Assembly: GCA_014238205.1 (NCBI GenBank)
Contig: JABABM010000001.1
Location: 62,001 to 126,000, forward strand
Source of the DNA: Phycisphaerales bacterium
Lineage (GTDB): Bacteria; Planctomycetota; Phycisphaerae; Phycisphaerales; SM1A02
Direction: 5' to 3'
Length of the DNA: 64,000 nucleotides
Part shown: positions 1 to 8,280 of the stretch, piece by piece
Layout of the letters: each line of letters begins with the position of its first letter
Numbering within the stretch: position 1 is the first letter of the stretch
Notes under the pieces: model-generated
The model's input: only the letters and a program-made list of their open reading frames with translations
The model's database searches: none
Told to the model about the DNA's origin: nothing
Program-made: the position numbers and the translations under genes

Positions 1-185
1 TCTTGTATTGACTTGCTCTTGGTGTGCCGGAAGGGCTCGTACCCTCTCCTCCCAGATACTGGGTCGGTTTCAAAGGGCCTCTGACTGAAAAATCGACAAA
101 GGGTGGTTCTCTTTTCATGAAATCACCGGATGGGATATGGATGGTGTTTTTATCCGTATCCAACGTAGCAGGGGGAGGTTGTATT
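1..185. other. Non-coding window edge
   Basis: I see no convincing gene here. It lies downstream of the minus-strand DCC/lipase-maturation-factor gene. The short reading frames that cross it continue antisense into that gene and look like shadows. The only structure I find is the inverted repeat at 134-162, listed separately. Confidence 0.5.
134..162 (-). terminator. Possible terminator hairpin
   Basis: A 10-bp inverted repeat (134-143 with 153-162, one G-T wobble) encloses a 9-nt loop. It begins 24 bases past the stop of the minus-strand gene that ends at 186. No clear U-tract follows, so its role as a terminator is inferred from position. Confidence 0.35.
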
Positions 186-2132
186 CTATCGGAGGCCTGT
201 CTTCAGCAGTTCCTCGGTGGGAATCACTCCCGAGCTGAAATCCGGTGTGCTGGTCCACCAGTCACCATTTTCGGATCGTTCCACCCTGCTGGTGAACTGG
301 TATTGGTCGAGGTGCCAGCGAAGGTATCTGGGGCCACCAGTGTCCTGGAAGGGGGCGTACTCCAGCAGGTCCAGGACCGGTTTCCTGTTTTGGGCAAGGG
401 CCACGAGGAGGTCCGGCATGATCATGAGCCCCTCGATGTTCGGTTGGTTCGGGAGGGCCTCGGCGTAGAGTCCATCGAACCAGAGTTGCCAGTCCAGCCG
501 CGGCATGTCCGGGATGCAGAATGAGGGTCGCCGATCCAGTGGGCCTGGCTTGTAGGTGAAGACGTATGGTTCCCAATCCACTCCGTCATTCGATGCTTCG
601 ATTCGCAACTCGGGTCGGGTCGTTGTCATGGTGCGGAACAGGCCATAGCCGTTGACAAGCCGGTAGCCGGCGAAGAACTTCCGCCAGTCTTCCATTGCGG
701 GCCGACCGCTGAGTTGGGCCCAGCATGTTGGAATGCCCAGTGAGAGTATGAAGATCAGCACGCCGGCGTTGAGCAATCGACGTGGCTGGGATTCAAGCCT
801 GACCAGTCCCGCGCGTATCTTCCAACGAACACTTCGTGGCCAGAGCAGGAGCAGTTGGGCATCATCCAGCAGCAGGAAACAGAGCACGATGGTCAGCAGG
901 TTGAAGAATCCGTAATTGCCCGTTGCCATGATGATCAACTGGAAACCCACAATCCCCACAAAGGCGATGAATCGTACGACTCTCGGTCCGAAGATGAGCA
1001 ATGGCAGTCCCAGTTCGACGACGAACATGAGGAAGCACGAGGCCTTCTGGAACCAGTCGGCGGCACCAGCCATGTACCAGGCGATCCAGGTCGGGAGAGG
1101 TTGGGTCCAGTAGTGGTAGGAGAGGGCGGTGCAGTCCCACCAGGTCGGGTCGCCGGACTGGAGCTTCACGAAGCCGGAGGTGAACATGAATCTCGCCAGG
1201 AGCCACAGCAGCATCAGCCGGATCGCATTTGATGGTCGCCTGGCCCCCGGTGCATTGAGCCTCCAGTGAAATGGGGCGAGGAAGATCGCAAGGAACCCCG
1301 TTTCAAGGAGCAGTGCGTCCCACTGGTAGTTGTAGAAGACATCGCCACCGTTGACGATCGAGAGGTAGGAAATCCAGCAGACCAGAAGCATGGCCATCGG
1401 TGCCAGCCCGATCACGAGCAGCGAGGCTGCGATGGCTCCGGTGATCCACAGGGCCTGGAGCATCGGATCGCCTGCGTCAAGCCAGAGGAGCGTGGGCAAC
1501 TGGTTGAACGGTGCCACTCCGAATACGGTTTCGATGAAGGAGAATCGTTCGGAAACAGGGCGGATGCCGTTGGAACCGACAAGTCCCTTCAGTTGCCACC
1601 CGGCCGACAGGAACGCCGCCAGGTACACCAGCCCAAGCAGGCGGAGAAACACCCTGCGTGCAAGCAGGGTCGTCGAAGGAGCTGCCACGTTTCCATGAAG
1701 CAGGGTGCTGGTTCGATCCGCTGCAGCCCGGTGCTTCGATACCCACGAGTAGATCGCAGTTCCAACCCTGCGTGCCAGCGATGCATGCTCATGAAGCCAG
1801 AGTGGCCATGCCCGGACTCCAACGAGTTGAAGCACGCGGTAGCAGGCTGCTGCACCCGTTCGGATGCTGCCGTCGGGCTCGATGACGTGCAAGGCCTGCT
1901 TGAAGGAATCTTCGGAGATATTCGGGTACTGGTCCCGGGCGTTCTGCAGGGAGGACCATGCAATGCCCTCGTTCTTCAAATTCCAGTACCGGCGAATCCA
2001 TCGACGGCAGAAGCGGCAGTCTCCATCGAATATGACCACCGGGTGGGGAGAAGGCAGGGGAGTTTCGGGAACGTGCGCATCACACTGCTCTTCGCACCTG
2101 CTTCCACAATCCTGGCATGCATTGCAACCCAT
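186..2132 (-). CDS. DCC-type thiol-disulfide domain fused to lipase maturation factor/HTTM-like membrane protein
   Basis: This 648-residue protein has two recognisable parts. Residues about 30-150 match the DCC (DUF393) thioredoxin-like family, with the signature FDGDCRFCRRW at 35-45. From about residue 160 it is a polytopic membrane protein resembling the lipase maturation factor family, including the stretch PTWWDCTALSYHYWTQPLP. The C-terminal soluble part (from about 480) fits the LMF beta-rich domain. The first 17 residues carry five cysteines (3, 6, 9, 13, 17), which is unusual. In eukaryotes LMF1 helps lipases fold in the ER; the bacterial role is unknown, and a function in periplasmic thiol chemistry or protein folding is inference. 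It is the last gene of a minus-strand run of exported proteins, 104 bases after the anchor-B gene and separated from it by a hairpin. The family calls are firm; the function is not. Confidence 0.85.
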   Translation of the reverse strand: MGCNACQDCGSRCEEQCDAHVPETPLPSPHPVVIFDGDCRFCRRWIRRYWNLKNEGIAWSSLQNARDQYPNISEDSFKQALHVIEPDGSIRTGAAACYRVLQLVGVRAWPLWLHEHASLARRVGTAIYSWVSKHRAAADRTSTLLHGNVAAPSTTLLARRVFLRLLGLVYLAAFLSAGWQLKGLVGSNGIRPVSERFSFIETVFGVAPFNQLPTLLWLDAGDPMLQALWITGAIAASLLVIGLAPMAMLLVCWISYLSIVNGGDVFYNYQWDALLLETGFLAIFLAPFHWRLNAPGARRPSNAIRLMLLWLLARFMFTSGFVKLQSGDPTWWDCTALSYHYWTQPLPTWIAWYMAGAADWFQKASCFLMFVVELGLPLLIFGPRVVRFIAFVGIVGFQLIIMATGNYGFFNLLTIVLCFLLLDDAQLLLLWPRSVRWKIRAGLVRLESQPRRLLNAGVLIFILSLGIPTCWAQLSGRPAMEDWRKFFAGYRLVNGYGLFRTMTTTRPELRIEASNDGVDWEPYVFTYKPGPLDRRPSFCIPDMPRLDWQLWFDGLYAEALPNQPNIEGLMIMPDLLVALAQNRKPVLDLLEYAPFQDTGGPRYLRWHLDQYQFTSRVERSENGDWWTSTPDFSSGVIPTEELLKTGLR

Positions 2133-2174
2133 GAAGGGGGCATGGTATGTGATCGAGCCCTGGAGGCATCATGA

Positions 2175-2206
2175 CCACGGGCCCGCTCCTGGAAGCGGGC
2201 CCGTGG
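2175..2206 (-). terminator. Strong GC hairpin, putative terminator
   Basis: Perfect 13-bp arms (2175-2187 and 2194-2206) surround a 6-nt loop. The hairpin sits between the stop of the choice-of-anchor-B gene at 2237 and the start of the DCC/LMF gene at 2132. No U-run follows, so it may be a Rho-assisted terminator or an RNA-stabilising hairpin within an operon. Confidence 0.6.
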
Positions 2207-2236
2207 GGCAAGGTCATGGATTGCAACTTCGAATGC

Positions 2237-4507
2237 TCAGCAATCACCCCAGGCGGCGATGATTGCAAGCAGGTCACCAACGTCAACAGTGCCGCTGCCA
2301 TCGATGTCGTAGTCTGGATCGCTCTGGCTCCAGTTGGCGATGATGGCGAGGAGGTCGTTGACGTTGACCACGCCATCACTGCCCGCCACGTCCTCTGGAC
2401 AGGCAGGCTCGACGTCGCATGAGATGGCCGAAATGATGATGGCATCCACACCGGCTTCGATCACGGATCCGGCGTTGGCATCCTCGGCAGTGAAGCGGAG
2501 GCGGAACTGGTTGCTCGGAGTGACACCGGGTATGTCCGCTACGACGAATGAAACGTCATGCCAGCCACCCGTTGTTCCTTCTCCGGTCGGGCCGACTGTT
2601 TCAAGGTTCGTCCAACTCTCGCCACCATCATCGGAGATCTCGACCAGGAACACATCGTTGCCGGGATCGGCCCCGAAGTTGTTCGAGTACCAGCGTGTAT
2701 ATCCAAGAACGGCATTCTCGTCAGAGGCATCAAGTACAGACGAAGTGAGGATAGTCGTGCCGTCATCGACATCGCTGTTACCCTCGACATTGTCCGTCAG
2801 CCAGCACTGGCCACTCCCATCAGCGTCATTGGGTGGATCACCTCGGACACCTCCGCCGGCAGGTACGCCACGATTCCACTGGCCATCCACGGCAGTGCCG
2901 GTTACAGACCAGCCCGTATCGGTTTCGCAGTTGTCGTTGAACGAGATATCGATGCCGGAGGCGACGAGATCTTCGAAGGTCGCGCTGGGAGCATTGCTCG
3001 GGATCGTCCGGGTCTGTCCACCAACCGACGATGCGGTGAGATACCAGGAGACGGTTTCACTACAGGCAAGTGCTGGGAATGCTGCGGCATATTCGTTGGT
3101 TCCACCTGCAGCAGCCAGATCGACACTTCCACTGTTCGATGGGGAGTCATACATGAGCTTCAGTGAACCGGTATCCAGTTCACCACCATTGATGGCTTCG
3201 ATGCGTACGAGCACCTCATCTCCGCCATTCGGATCCAGGAAGTCGAACTCCCCGGCAAGAAGTTCAATCTCGAACTCGGCCTGCTCCATGCTCCAGACGA
3301 AGAGTCCCCGCTCGAGATCCGAACCGATGATCGTTCCACTGGGGTAGTACGGGTACGTGCTCCAGAGCCCGTTGAAACTCACGCCATCACTGCCAGGCCA
3401 CGTGTCGAAGTAGGCGACCTGAACGGGTGCGACGGGGTTCGACGCATCAAACACCCTGATCCCACTCGTGTAGTTCGCCTCGAAGATCATGTCTCCCTTG
3501 ACATAGAGGTTGTGATCGATCGATGTCGAGCCGGATGTGAACGTGCCGGCCTGGAATGGATTCTCGAGATCGGACACGTCGAGGATACGGGTGGTTGTCA
3601 GGCTGCCCGTGTTCTGCTCATCGAGTTCATCATTGAGGTAGAAGTACTGGCGGTCTTCAGAGAGCCAGCCCTGGTGGGAATAATTCGGGTTTGTGTGCTG
3701 CACACATGCCAACTGGATGATGTTGCTCTTGTTCGTGACGTCGAGGATGCACAGCCCTGATTCATCCCATCCACCGTTGAACCCACCGCAGCAGAAGGCG
3801 ATCTGCTTTCCCGCCCACGGTCCACTGTCATAGGTCACGACCTGGGCGTCGTGTACGTAGCGTGCAGGCCAGGATCCCACGTAGGTCGGTGTGGTTGGAT
3901 CTGCAAGCGAGTAGATCCGAAGTCCGTTGTCGCCGCCACCGGTCCTGTAGAGGAAGCCGCTGTCGGTATCGATTACCACATTGTGCGTCGCGGATGTTCC
4001 CGTGTCGTCAACCGTGTTGACCAGTTGCACGAATCCAAGATCGATGTTGGCCAGGCTCATGACCTGAATGCCCGAGCCGCCTTCACTCACCGCGTAGGCA
4101 TAGTTTCCGTAAGTCTTGATGTCACGCCAGAGGCTGTTGGGGCCCGAGATGAGGTCGACGACCTGTGCGTTCCCTGGATTGGTCACTTCGACGTAGACGG
4201 TGTGACTGCTGGTTCCGATGATGGCGTATTCACGACCTGAGGAGGAAACGTACCCCCAGCAGTCATTGCCGGTAGAGCCTCCACCGATCGACGACAGGGG
4301 AAGCCAACTCATCAGCGTCATGTCCTGGAACTCGAAGTCACCAACTGCCGAAAGCGCTTCCCGGCTGTTCGTGGCCAGGTCTGCCCTGTAGGCGGGTCCT
4401 TCCCATGCGGGAACACGATCCTGAGCCTTTGGATCATCAATGTGGGCCAAGGCAACGGTCAGGCATGCTCCGGCAATGGCAGCAACAGCGAGAGTTGATG
4501 TTTTCAC
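2237..4507 (-). CDS. Choice-of-anchor B family secreted protein with dockerin-like C-terminus
   Basis: This 756-residue exported protein begins with a signal peptide (about residues 1-21). Residues about 40-430 form the choice-of-anchor-B repeat region, with phrases such as GREYAIIGTSSHTVYVEV and WRDIKTYGNYAYAVSEG that are typical of this beta-propeller-like family. Residues about 530-690 look like a beta-sandwich (jelly-roll) module. The C-terminus carries two dockerin-like calcium-binding repeats (DGVVNVNDLLAIIANW and DGSGTVDVGDLLAIIAAWG) and ends in Gly-Asp-Cys, as in GC-type dockerin-anchored proteins of Phycisphaerae. The family is named for variable C-terminal anchors and its molecular function is unknown. 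It lies downstream of the di-heme peroxidase gene in the same orientation. Surface attachment or outer-membrane sorting through the tag is inferred. Confidence 0.88.
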   Translation of the reverse strand: MKTSTLAVAAIAGACLTVALAHIDDPKAQDRVPAWEGPAYRADLATNSREALSAVGDFEFQDMTLMSWLPLSSIGGGSTGNDCWGYVSSSGREYAIIGTSSHTVYVEVTNPGNAQVVDLISGPNSLWRDIKTYGNYAYAVSEGGSGIQVMSLANIDLGFVQLVNTVDDTGTSATHNVVIDTDSGFLYRTGGGDNGLRIYSLADPTTPTYVGSWPARYVHDAQVVTYDSGPWAGKQIAFCCGGFNGGWDESGLCILDVTNKSNIIQLACVQHTNPNYSHQGWLSEDRQYFYLNDELDEQNTGSLTTTRILDVSDLENPFQAGTFTSGSTSIDHNLYVKGDMIFEANYTSGIRVFDASNPVAPVQVAYFDTWPGSDGVSFNGLWSTYPYYPSGTIIGSDLERGLFVWSMEQAEFEIELLAGEFDFLDPNGGDEVLVRIEAINGGELDTGSLKLMYDSPSNSGSVDLAAAGGTNEYAAAFPALACSETVSWYLTASSVGGQTRTIPSNAPSATFEDLVASGIDISFNDNCETDTGWSVTGTAVDGQWNRGVPAGGGVRGDPPNDADGSGQCWLTDNVEGNSDVDDGTTILTSSVLDASDENAVLGYTRWYSNNFGADPGNDVFLVEISDDGGESWTNLETVGPTGEGTTGGWHDVSFVVADIPGVTPSNQFRLRFTAEDANAGSVIEAGVDAIIISAISCDVEPACPEDVAGSDGVVNVNDLLAIIANWSQSDPDYDIDGSGTVDVGDLLAIIAAWGDC

Positions 4508-4542
4508 GAGTTGTTCTTCCTCTCAAAGGTCTCAACCAATGG

Positions 4543-4560
4543 TCCTGCCTGTGGGCAGGA
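4543..4560 (-). terminator. Short inverted repeat between peroxidase and anchor-B genes
   Basis: Seven-bp perfect arms (4543-4549 and 4554-4560) with a 4-nt loop lie about 73 bases past the peroxidase stop. There is no U-tract. It may be an intra-operon processing or attenuation site, and support is positional only. Confidence 0.3.
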
Positions 4561-4632
4561 GTAGAACCCGAGTCAAATGTACAACGGCGTTCTGGGGGGA
4601 GCCAGCGGTTATTGGAGCATCCAGAGGTGTTT

Positions 4633-5937
4633 TTATTGCTCTACACCCTCATTTGAGTCTGGGTGTGGGTGCTCCTGGACCTGGTGGGGGCGTGAGGGTG
4701 CCTGGAGCAGGGATTCCTCGGGTAGTGGGCTTTCAAGCGAGTGGAGAAATGCCAGGAGATCTGCCAGTTCCGCTTCGTCAAGATTCAACGGTTTCAGAAC
4801 AGCTTCCTGGTGATGGTCCTGGAGTTCCATGTCCTCCAGGGTGTTGTAGTAGAGCAGTACGTCCATGAGCGTATTGAAATGACCCTGGTGCATGTAGGGG
4901 GCGGTACTGGTGATGTTCCGCAGGGTGGGGGTCTTGAAGGCACCCCAATGCTCCTGCCCTCGCTTGGTCGACCTGGTCCGTCGTGCCTTGTCGCCCACTG
5001 GATCATCACTGAAGGAACCGTGCGCGGAGAGTGCACTTTTCTGGACAAGCGGGATTCCATCGAAGCGGCCGGGATCTCTCAGAGGCTGTCCATCGACCAT
5101 GTGGTGTGCAGGAAGACCGATGTTGTGGAACTCGAAGTCGGTGAACAGTGGACCCGAGTGGCACTGCCTGCATCCGGCCTTGCCAACGAAGAGTTTCAGC
5201 CCTCGTTGTGCAGAGGGTGACAGCGCAGCCATCCCGGCGGGGTCGGAGTTCCTGAGTCCCTCAACGAACAGATCGAAGGGAGCGTTTCCTCCCCGAAGCC
5301 GGGATTCGTATGCGGCCACTGCCTTGGCGAGGTTCGTCATGGCCCTGTTGACCGCCTCGCGGTCCGCCTGGTCCATCGCCTTCCACGCGTCGGATGTTCC
5401 ATGGGATCCTGGTGGGAATCGTTCCACGTCCTCCATCGGGGGCAACACTCCGAACAGGTCCGTGTACGCAGCCCGGTAGCCGTCATCTGAATGGATGCGT
5501 CGAACGAAATCCACCCTGCTGCTTCCGAACTCGGATGGATGCTCTATGGGATGCAGTGCCTGCGACCAGAGGGTGTCTGCTCGTCCATCCCAGAAGAACC
5601 AGCGTTGGTGTGCCACGTTCAACAAGCCGGGCGTATGTCGTGTGCCAGGTGCCAGCCCCTTGGCGATCGATCGCCCATCGGTGAATGCTCGAGGTGGTTG
5701 ATGACACGTGGAGCAGGATACGGCGCCATTGCGTGAGAAGCCCGTATCGAAGAACAGGGCCTGCCCGAGCAGTGCAGCGCCGGGATTCTTGTCCCAGTCA
5801 TTCGTCGGATCATCCGGGACAGGCGGAATCGGACTGTGCTGGAGGATTCGACGTTTTTCCTGCGGGGTGAAGTCGATGCCCGCCTCTTCGGCAACGCCGT
5901 GCAGCAGGGCGATGATGCATGCGGCAACGAGCATCAA
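4633..5937 (-). CDS. Di-heme cytochrome c peroxidase, MauG/CcpA family
   Basis: The product has 434 residues and a short hydrophobic leader (about residues 1-16), consistent with periplasmic export. Two c-type haem sites are visible: CSTCH at residues 75-79 and CRQCH near residue 257. The flanks are typical of bacterial di-heme peroxidases (FFDTGFSRNGAVSCSTCHQP, FFWDGRADTLWSQALHPIEHP, and near the C-terminus MHQGHFNTLMDVLLYYNT). The family either reduces hydrogen peroxide with electrons from small cytochromes or, in MauG and MbnH, oxidises a partner protein by long-range electron transfer. Its start overlaps the stop of the upstream YtkA-like lipoprotein gene by 4 bases (ATGA), so the two are probably translationally coupled. 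The neighbouring small lipoprotein and NHL protein are candidate partners, but this is inference. Confidence 0.92.
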   Translation of the reverse strand: MMLVAACIIALLHGVAEEAGIDFTPQEKRRILQHSPIPPVPDDPTNDWDKNPGAALLGQALFFDTGFSRNGAVSCSTCHQPPRAFTDGRSIAKGLAPGTRHTPGLLNVAHQRWFFWDGRADTLWSQALHPIEHPSEFGSSRVDFVRRIHSDDGYRAAYTDLFGVLPPMEDVERFPPGSHGTSDAWKAMDQADREAVNRAMTNLAKAVAAYESRLRGGNAPFDLFVEGLRNSDPAGMAALSPSAQRGLKLFVGKAGCRQCHSGPLFTDFEFHNIGLPAHHMVDGQPLRDPGRFDGIPLVQKSALSAHGSFSDDPVGDKARRTRSTKRGQEHWGAFKTPTLRNITSTAPYMHQGHFNTLMDVLLYYNTLEDMELQDHHQEAVLKPLNLDEAELADLLAFLHSLESPLPEESLLQAPSRPHQVQEHPHPDSNEGVEQ

Positions 5938-6359
5938 TCCACCTCGATGGAGACCTGGGCTCTTCGAATCACCTCATCGCGACTGATGTCGAAGTAGATC
6001 ACCCAGTCGCCGGGCATGTGGAAGAGCATGTCCTGGACGCGCCAGTGCCCCGGGCCGACACGCTCAATCGCGGGCGTGTGGTTCATGCCATGTCGATGCT
6101 GCGGCATGGCTGCATCGACACTGAGCATGACGTCCGCCGCAGGTGATCCGGTTCCGGCATCAAGGACTCTGGCGTCGATGACAAAGAACTCGTTGACTGG
6201 GATCGGGTCCGGGTTCGTTTCCCATTCCACGATGAAGGTCCCGTCATTGCTCAGGAGACCGGAATGGAGCCTGGCCCGTTCGGTGCTGCCGGGGCCAGGT
6301 GTACTGCACCCGTGTGTAAGAAGAATTACTGACAACAGGACGATCAAGCGAGTCTGCAT
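5934..6359 (-). CDS. Small lipoprotein with YtkA/FixH-like domain
   Basis: From the ATG at 6359 the product is 141 residues with a lipoprotein signal peptide ending in the lipobox-like LLTHGC. An upstream in-frame start at 6392 would add eleven residues before the signal peptide and is less likely. Residues about 45-141 resemble the YtkA/FixH beta-sandwich: FFVIDARVLDAGTGSPAADV, then the His/Met-rich AAMPQHRHGMNHTP, then GHWRVQDMLFHMPGDWVIYF. His/Met-rich loops of this kind are found in copper-associated periplasmic proteins, so metal binding is possible but unproven. It overlaps the peroxidase start by 4 bases and follows the NHL gene closely, suggesting one operon. Confidence 0.8.
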   Translation of the reverse strand: MQTRLIVLLSVILLTHGCSTPGPGSTERARLHSGLLSNDGTFIVEWETNPDPIPVNEFFVIDARVLDAGTGSPAADVMLSVDAAMPQHRHGMNHTPAIERVGPGHWRVQDMLFHMPGDWVIYFDISRDEVIRRAQVSIEVD

Positions 6360-6388
6360 GGTGCCACCGTGTTGAAGAAGAAGCCTGT

Positions 6389-8242
6389 TCAAGGAGTTGA
6401 TCCAGCCCGAAGAGGATGTCCCTGGGGCAGGTTGTTCGGTGAGTAGGACCGTCCTGCGCCAAAGGTCATCAACCAGGTGCCGTCGGGTTCGAAGACCTGG
6501 CAGCGGTGGTTGCCGTGATCCAGTACGAAAACCCGGTCATCGGCATCGACCACGATACCGGCTGGGCGCCAGAACTGTGCATGGTCGGTGCCCCGGATTC
6601 CCCAGCTTCCAATCCGACTCCCATTCCCGTCAAACCGGGTCACGGAGTGCTTCCCGGTATCCGTGACATAGATCGATCCATCCACCCCGACCGCGATCGA
6701 ATCAGGTCGTTCCATGTCGTTGAGCTCGAAGAGACGTGTAAGTGAGCCACTCCTGTCGAACCGGAAGACTCGACTTCGAGAAAGAATCAGCAGCGTGTCG
6801 CTTGCCGGATCGTGAACGATGGCTTCCGGGAGAAGCGGATCGTCTACGAACTCGTCCAGGGATTCCCAGATGTCGAGAAGTTCCATGGATGGTCCAAGCA
6901 CATGGACTCGGCCATCTCCACCATCGAGCAGGTACCAGATGCCATCCGGTGTACGAGCCGCATCGAGAATCCTCGATGGAGCTGTTGAAGCGGGGAGGGG
7001 CCGCGTGCTCGTGAGGCGTCCCATGTCGGGATCGAATCGCGGCTCGTCGGGTGGTGGCAGCGAGATCGTCCAGGCGTGGTATTGACCCTGTGCGGCGTCA
7101 AGCATGTGGAGTTGGCCATTTACTGCATCCCAGTCAAGGGCGACCAGGTTCCCGAATGACTGGGGACCATCCCCGTTGGACCAGAGCGAGGTAAGCCTGA
7201 TAGGTGATCTGCGCTGGTGATCAAAGACAAGGGCCACCTGTGATTCCGGTTCCCATACGACGAGGATCCTGTCCTCCAGGCTCACGACTGGTCCGAAATG
7301 CGATTGAACACCGCTTCGGGGTTCACCTGAAGGTCGTGCATCCTCGTACCCGGGATCATGTTGATGGAAGACCTGGATGCGTTCTTCAAAGGGCTCCGCA
7401 ACAGCAAGTCGTGTTTCATCCTCGGAGACGGCGATCGCTGCCGGATAGTGGATCCGGCCATCACCCTCCCTTGGTTTCAGCGCATGCATTCCCCAGGCAT
7501 GGAGGAACTTTCCATCGGGAGAGAATGCCTGGATCCGGTGATTCAGTTGATCGGCGACGCGGATGACACCACCCGTGGCATCGATCCCGGATGGTTGAGC
7601 CATCAGCCCCGGGTGACTGCCGCGGCTGCCGATCTGTGCAAGAAGTTGTCCGTCGCCCCGGAAGACCTGCACCCTGTGGTTGTCGGTGTCAGCCACGGCG
7701 ATTCGACCATCGGCAAGGACGGCGACACCCGAAGGACGACGAAACTGCCCTGGTCCTGTCCCACGTTCACCGATGACCCGGAGAGGGGCTCCCTGCTGGT
7801 CAAGCACGAGGATCCGGTCGTTCCCGGTATCGGCGACCACGATGAGATCTTCATGTGCATGGACATCCATCGGCATCCGCATCGGCCCCATGGGGGTGTC
7901 CTTCGTGTCGAACACCTCCGTTTGTGTTCCTTCCTGGTTGATCCGCAGGATTCGATGTCGACCGGATTCCGCAACAAGGACGGAACCAGTTTGATCCACG
8001 TCGATTCCAAGAGGCCGTACCAGGCCACTGGCAATGAGGCGCCACTGCGCTCCATCCTTGATCATCAGGTCGCCCGTATCGGAGGCGGCGGTCACGAGGT
8101 TCCTGTCCGAGGTCCACGCCACGCCGACGGGACCATCGAGTTCTTCGTGGGTTGTTCCTGGAGTATCGATCGGCGCTGCTGGCAGGGGACTGCTGAGCAG
8201 GGTGATCACAAGGGGCAGGATGGCGCTGGAACGTCGAACCAT
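6389..8242 (-). CDS. Exported NHL-repeat beta-propeller protein
   Basis: This 617-residue protein has a signal peptide (about residues 1-23). NHL repeats are visible as phrases such as RPLGIDVDQTGSVLVAES, RRPSGVAVLADGRIAVADTD with NHRVQVF, and AQPSGIDATGGVIRVAD with NHRIQAF. There are five consecutive repeats in the N-terminal half and two more near the C-terminus (RPDSIAVGVDGSIYVTDTG, WRPAGIVVDADDRVFVLDHG). NHL propellers are mostly scaffolds for protein or ligand binding; a few are lyases, but I see no enzymatic signature here. It lies between DUF1501 and the YtkA-like lipoprotein on the same strand with gaps under 40 bases, so co-transcription is likely. Its substrate or partner is unknown. 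Confidence 0.85.
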   Translation of the reverse strand: MVRRSSAILPLVITLLSSPLPAAPIDTPGTTHEELDGPVGVAWTSDRNLVTAASDTGDLMIKDGAQWRLIASGLVRPLGIDVDQTGSVLVAESGRHRILRINQEGTQTEVFDTKDTPMGPMRMPMDVHAHEDLIVVADTGNDRILVLDQQGAPLRVIGERGTGPGQFRRPSGVAVLADGRIAVADTDNHRVQVFRGDGQLLAQIGSRGSHPGLMAQPSGIDATGGVIRVADQLNHRIQAFSPDGKFLHAWGMHALKPREGDGRIHYPAAIAVSEDETRLAVAEPFEERIQVFHQHDPGYEDARPSGEPRSGVQSHFGPVVSLEDRILVVWEPESQVALVFDHQRRSPIRLTSLWSNGDGPQSFGNLVALDWDAVNGQLHMLDAAQGQYHAWTISLPPPDEPRFDPDMGRLTSTRPLPASTAPSRILDAARTPDGIWYLLDGGDGRVHVLGPSMELLDIWESLDEFVDDPLLPEAIVHDPASDTLLILSRSRVFRFDRSGSLTRLFELNDMERPDSIAVGVDGSIYVTDTGKHSVTRFDGNGSRIGSWGIRGTDHAQFWRPAGIVVDADDRVFVLDHGNHRCQVFEPDGTWLMTFGAGRSYSPNNLPQGHPLRAGSTP

Positions 8243-8280
8243 GGAGTCACTGGAAGTATGGCCAATGGTAGGCGATGGAC

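Noticed and set aside
1266-2174. 302-residue plus-strand frame opposite the DCC/LMF gene
   Set aside because: The sense strand carries clear family motifs and the antisense product has no recognisable domain.
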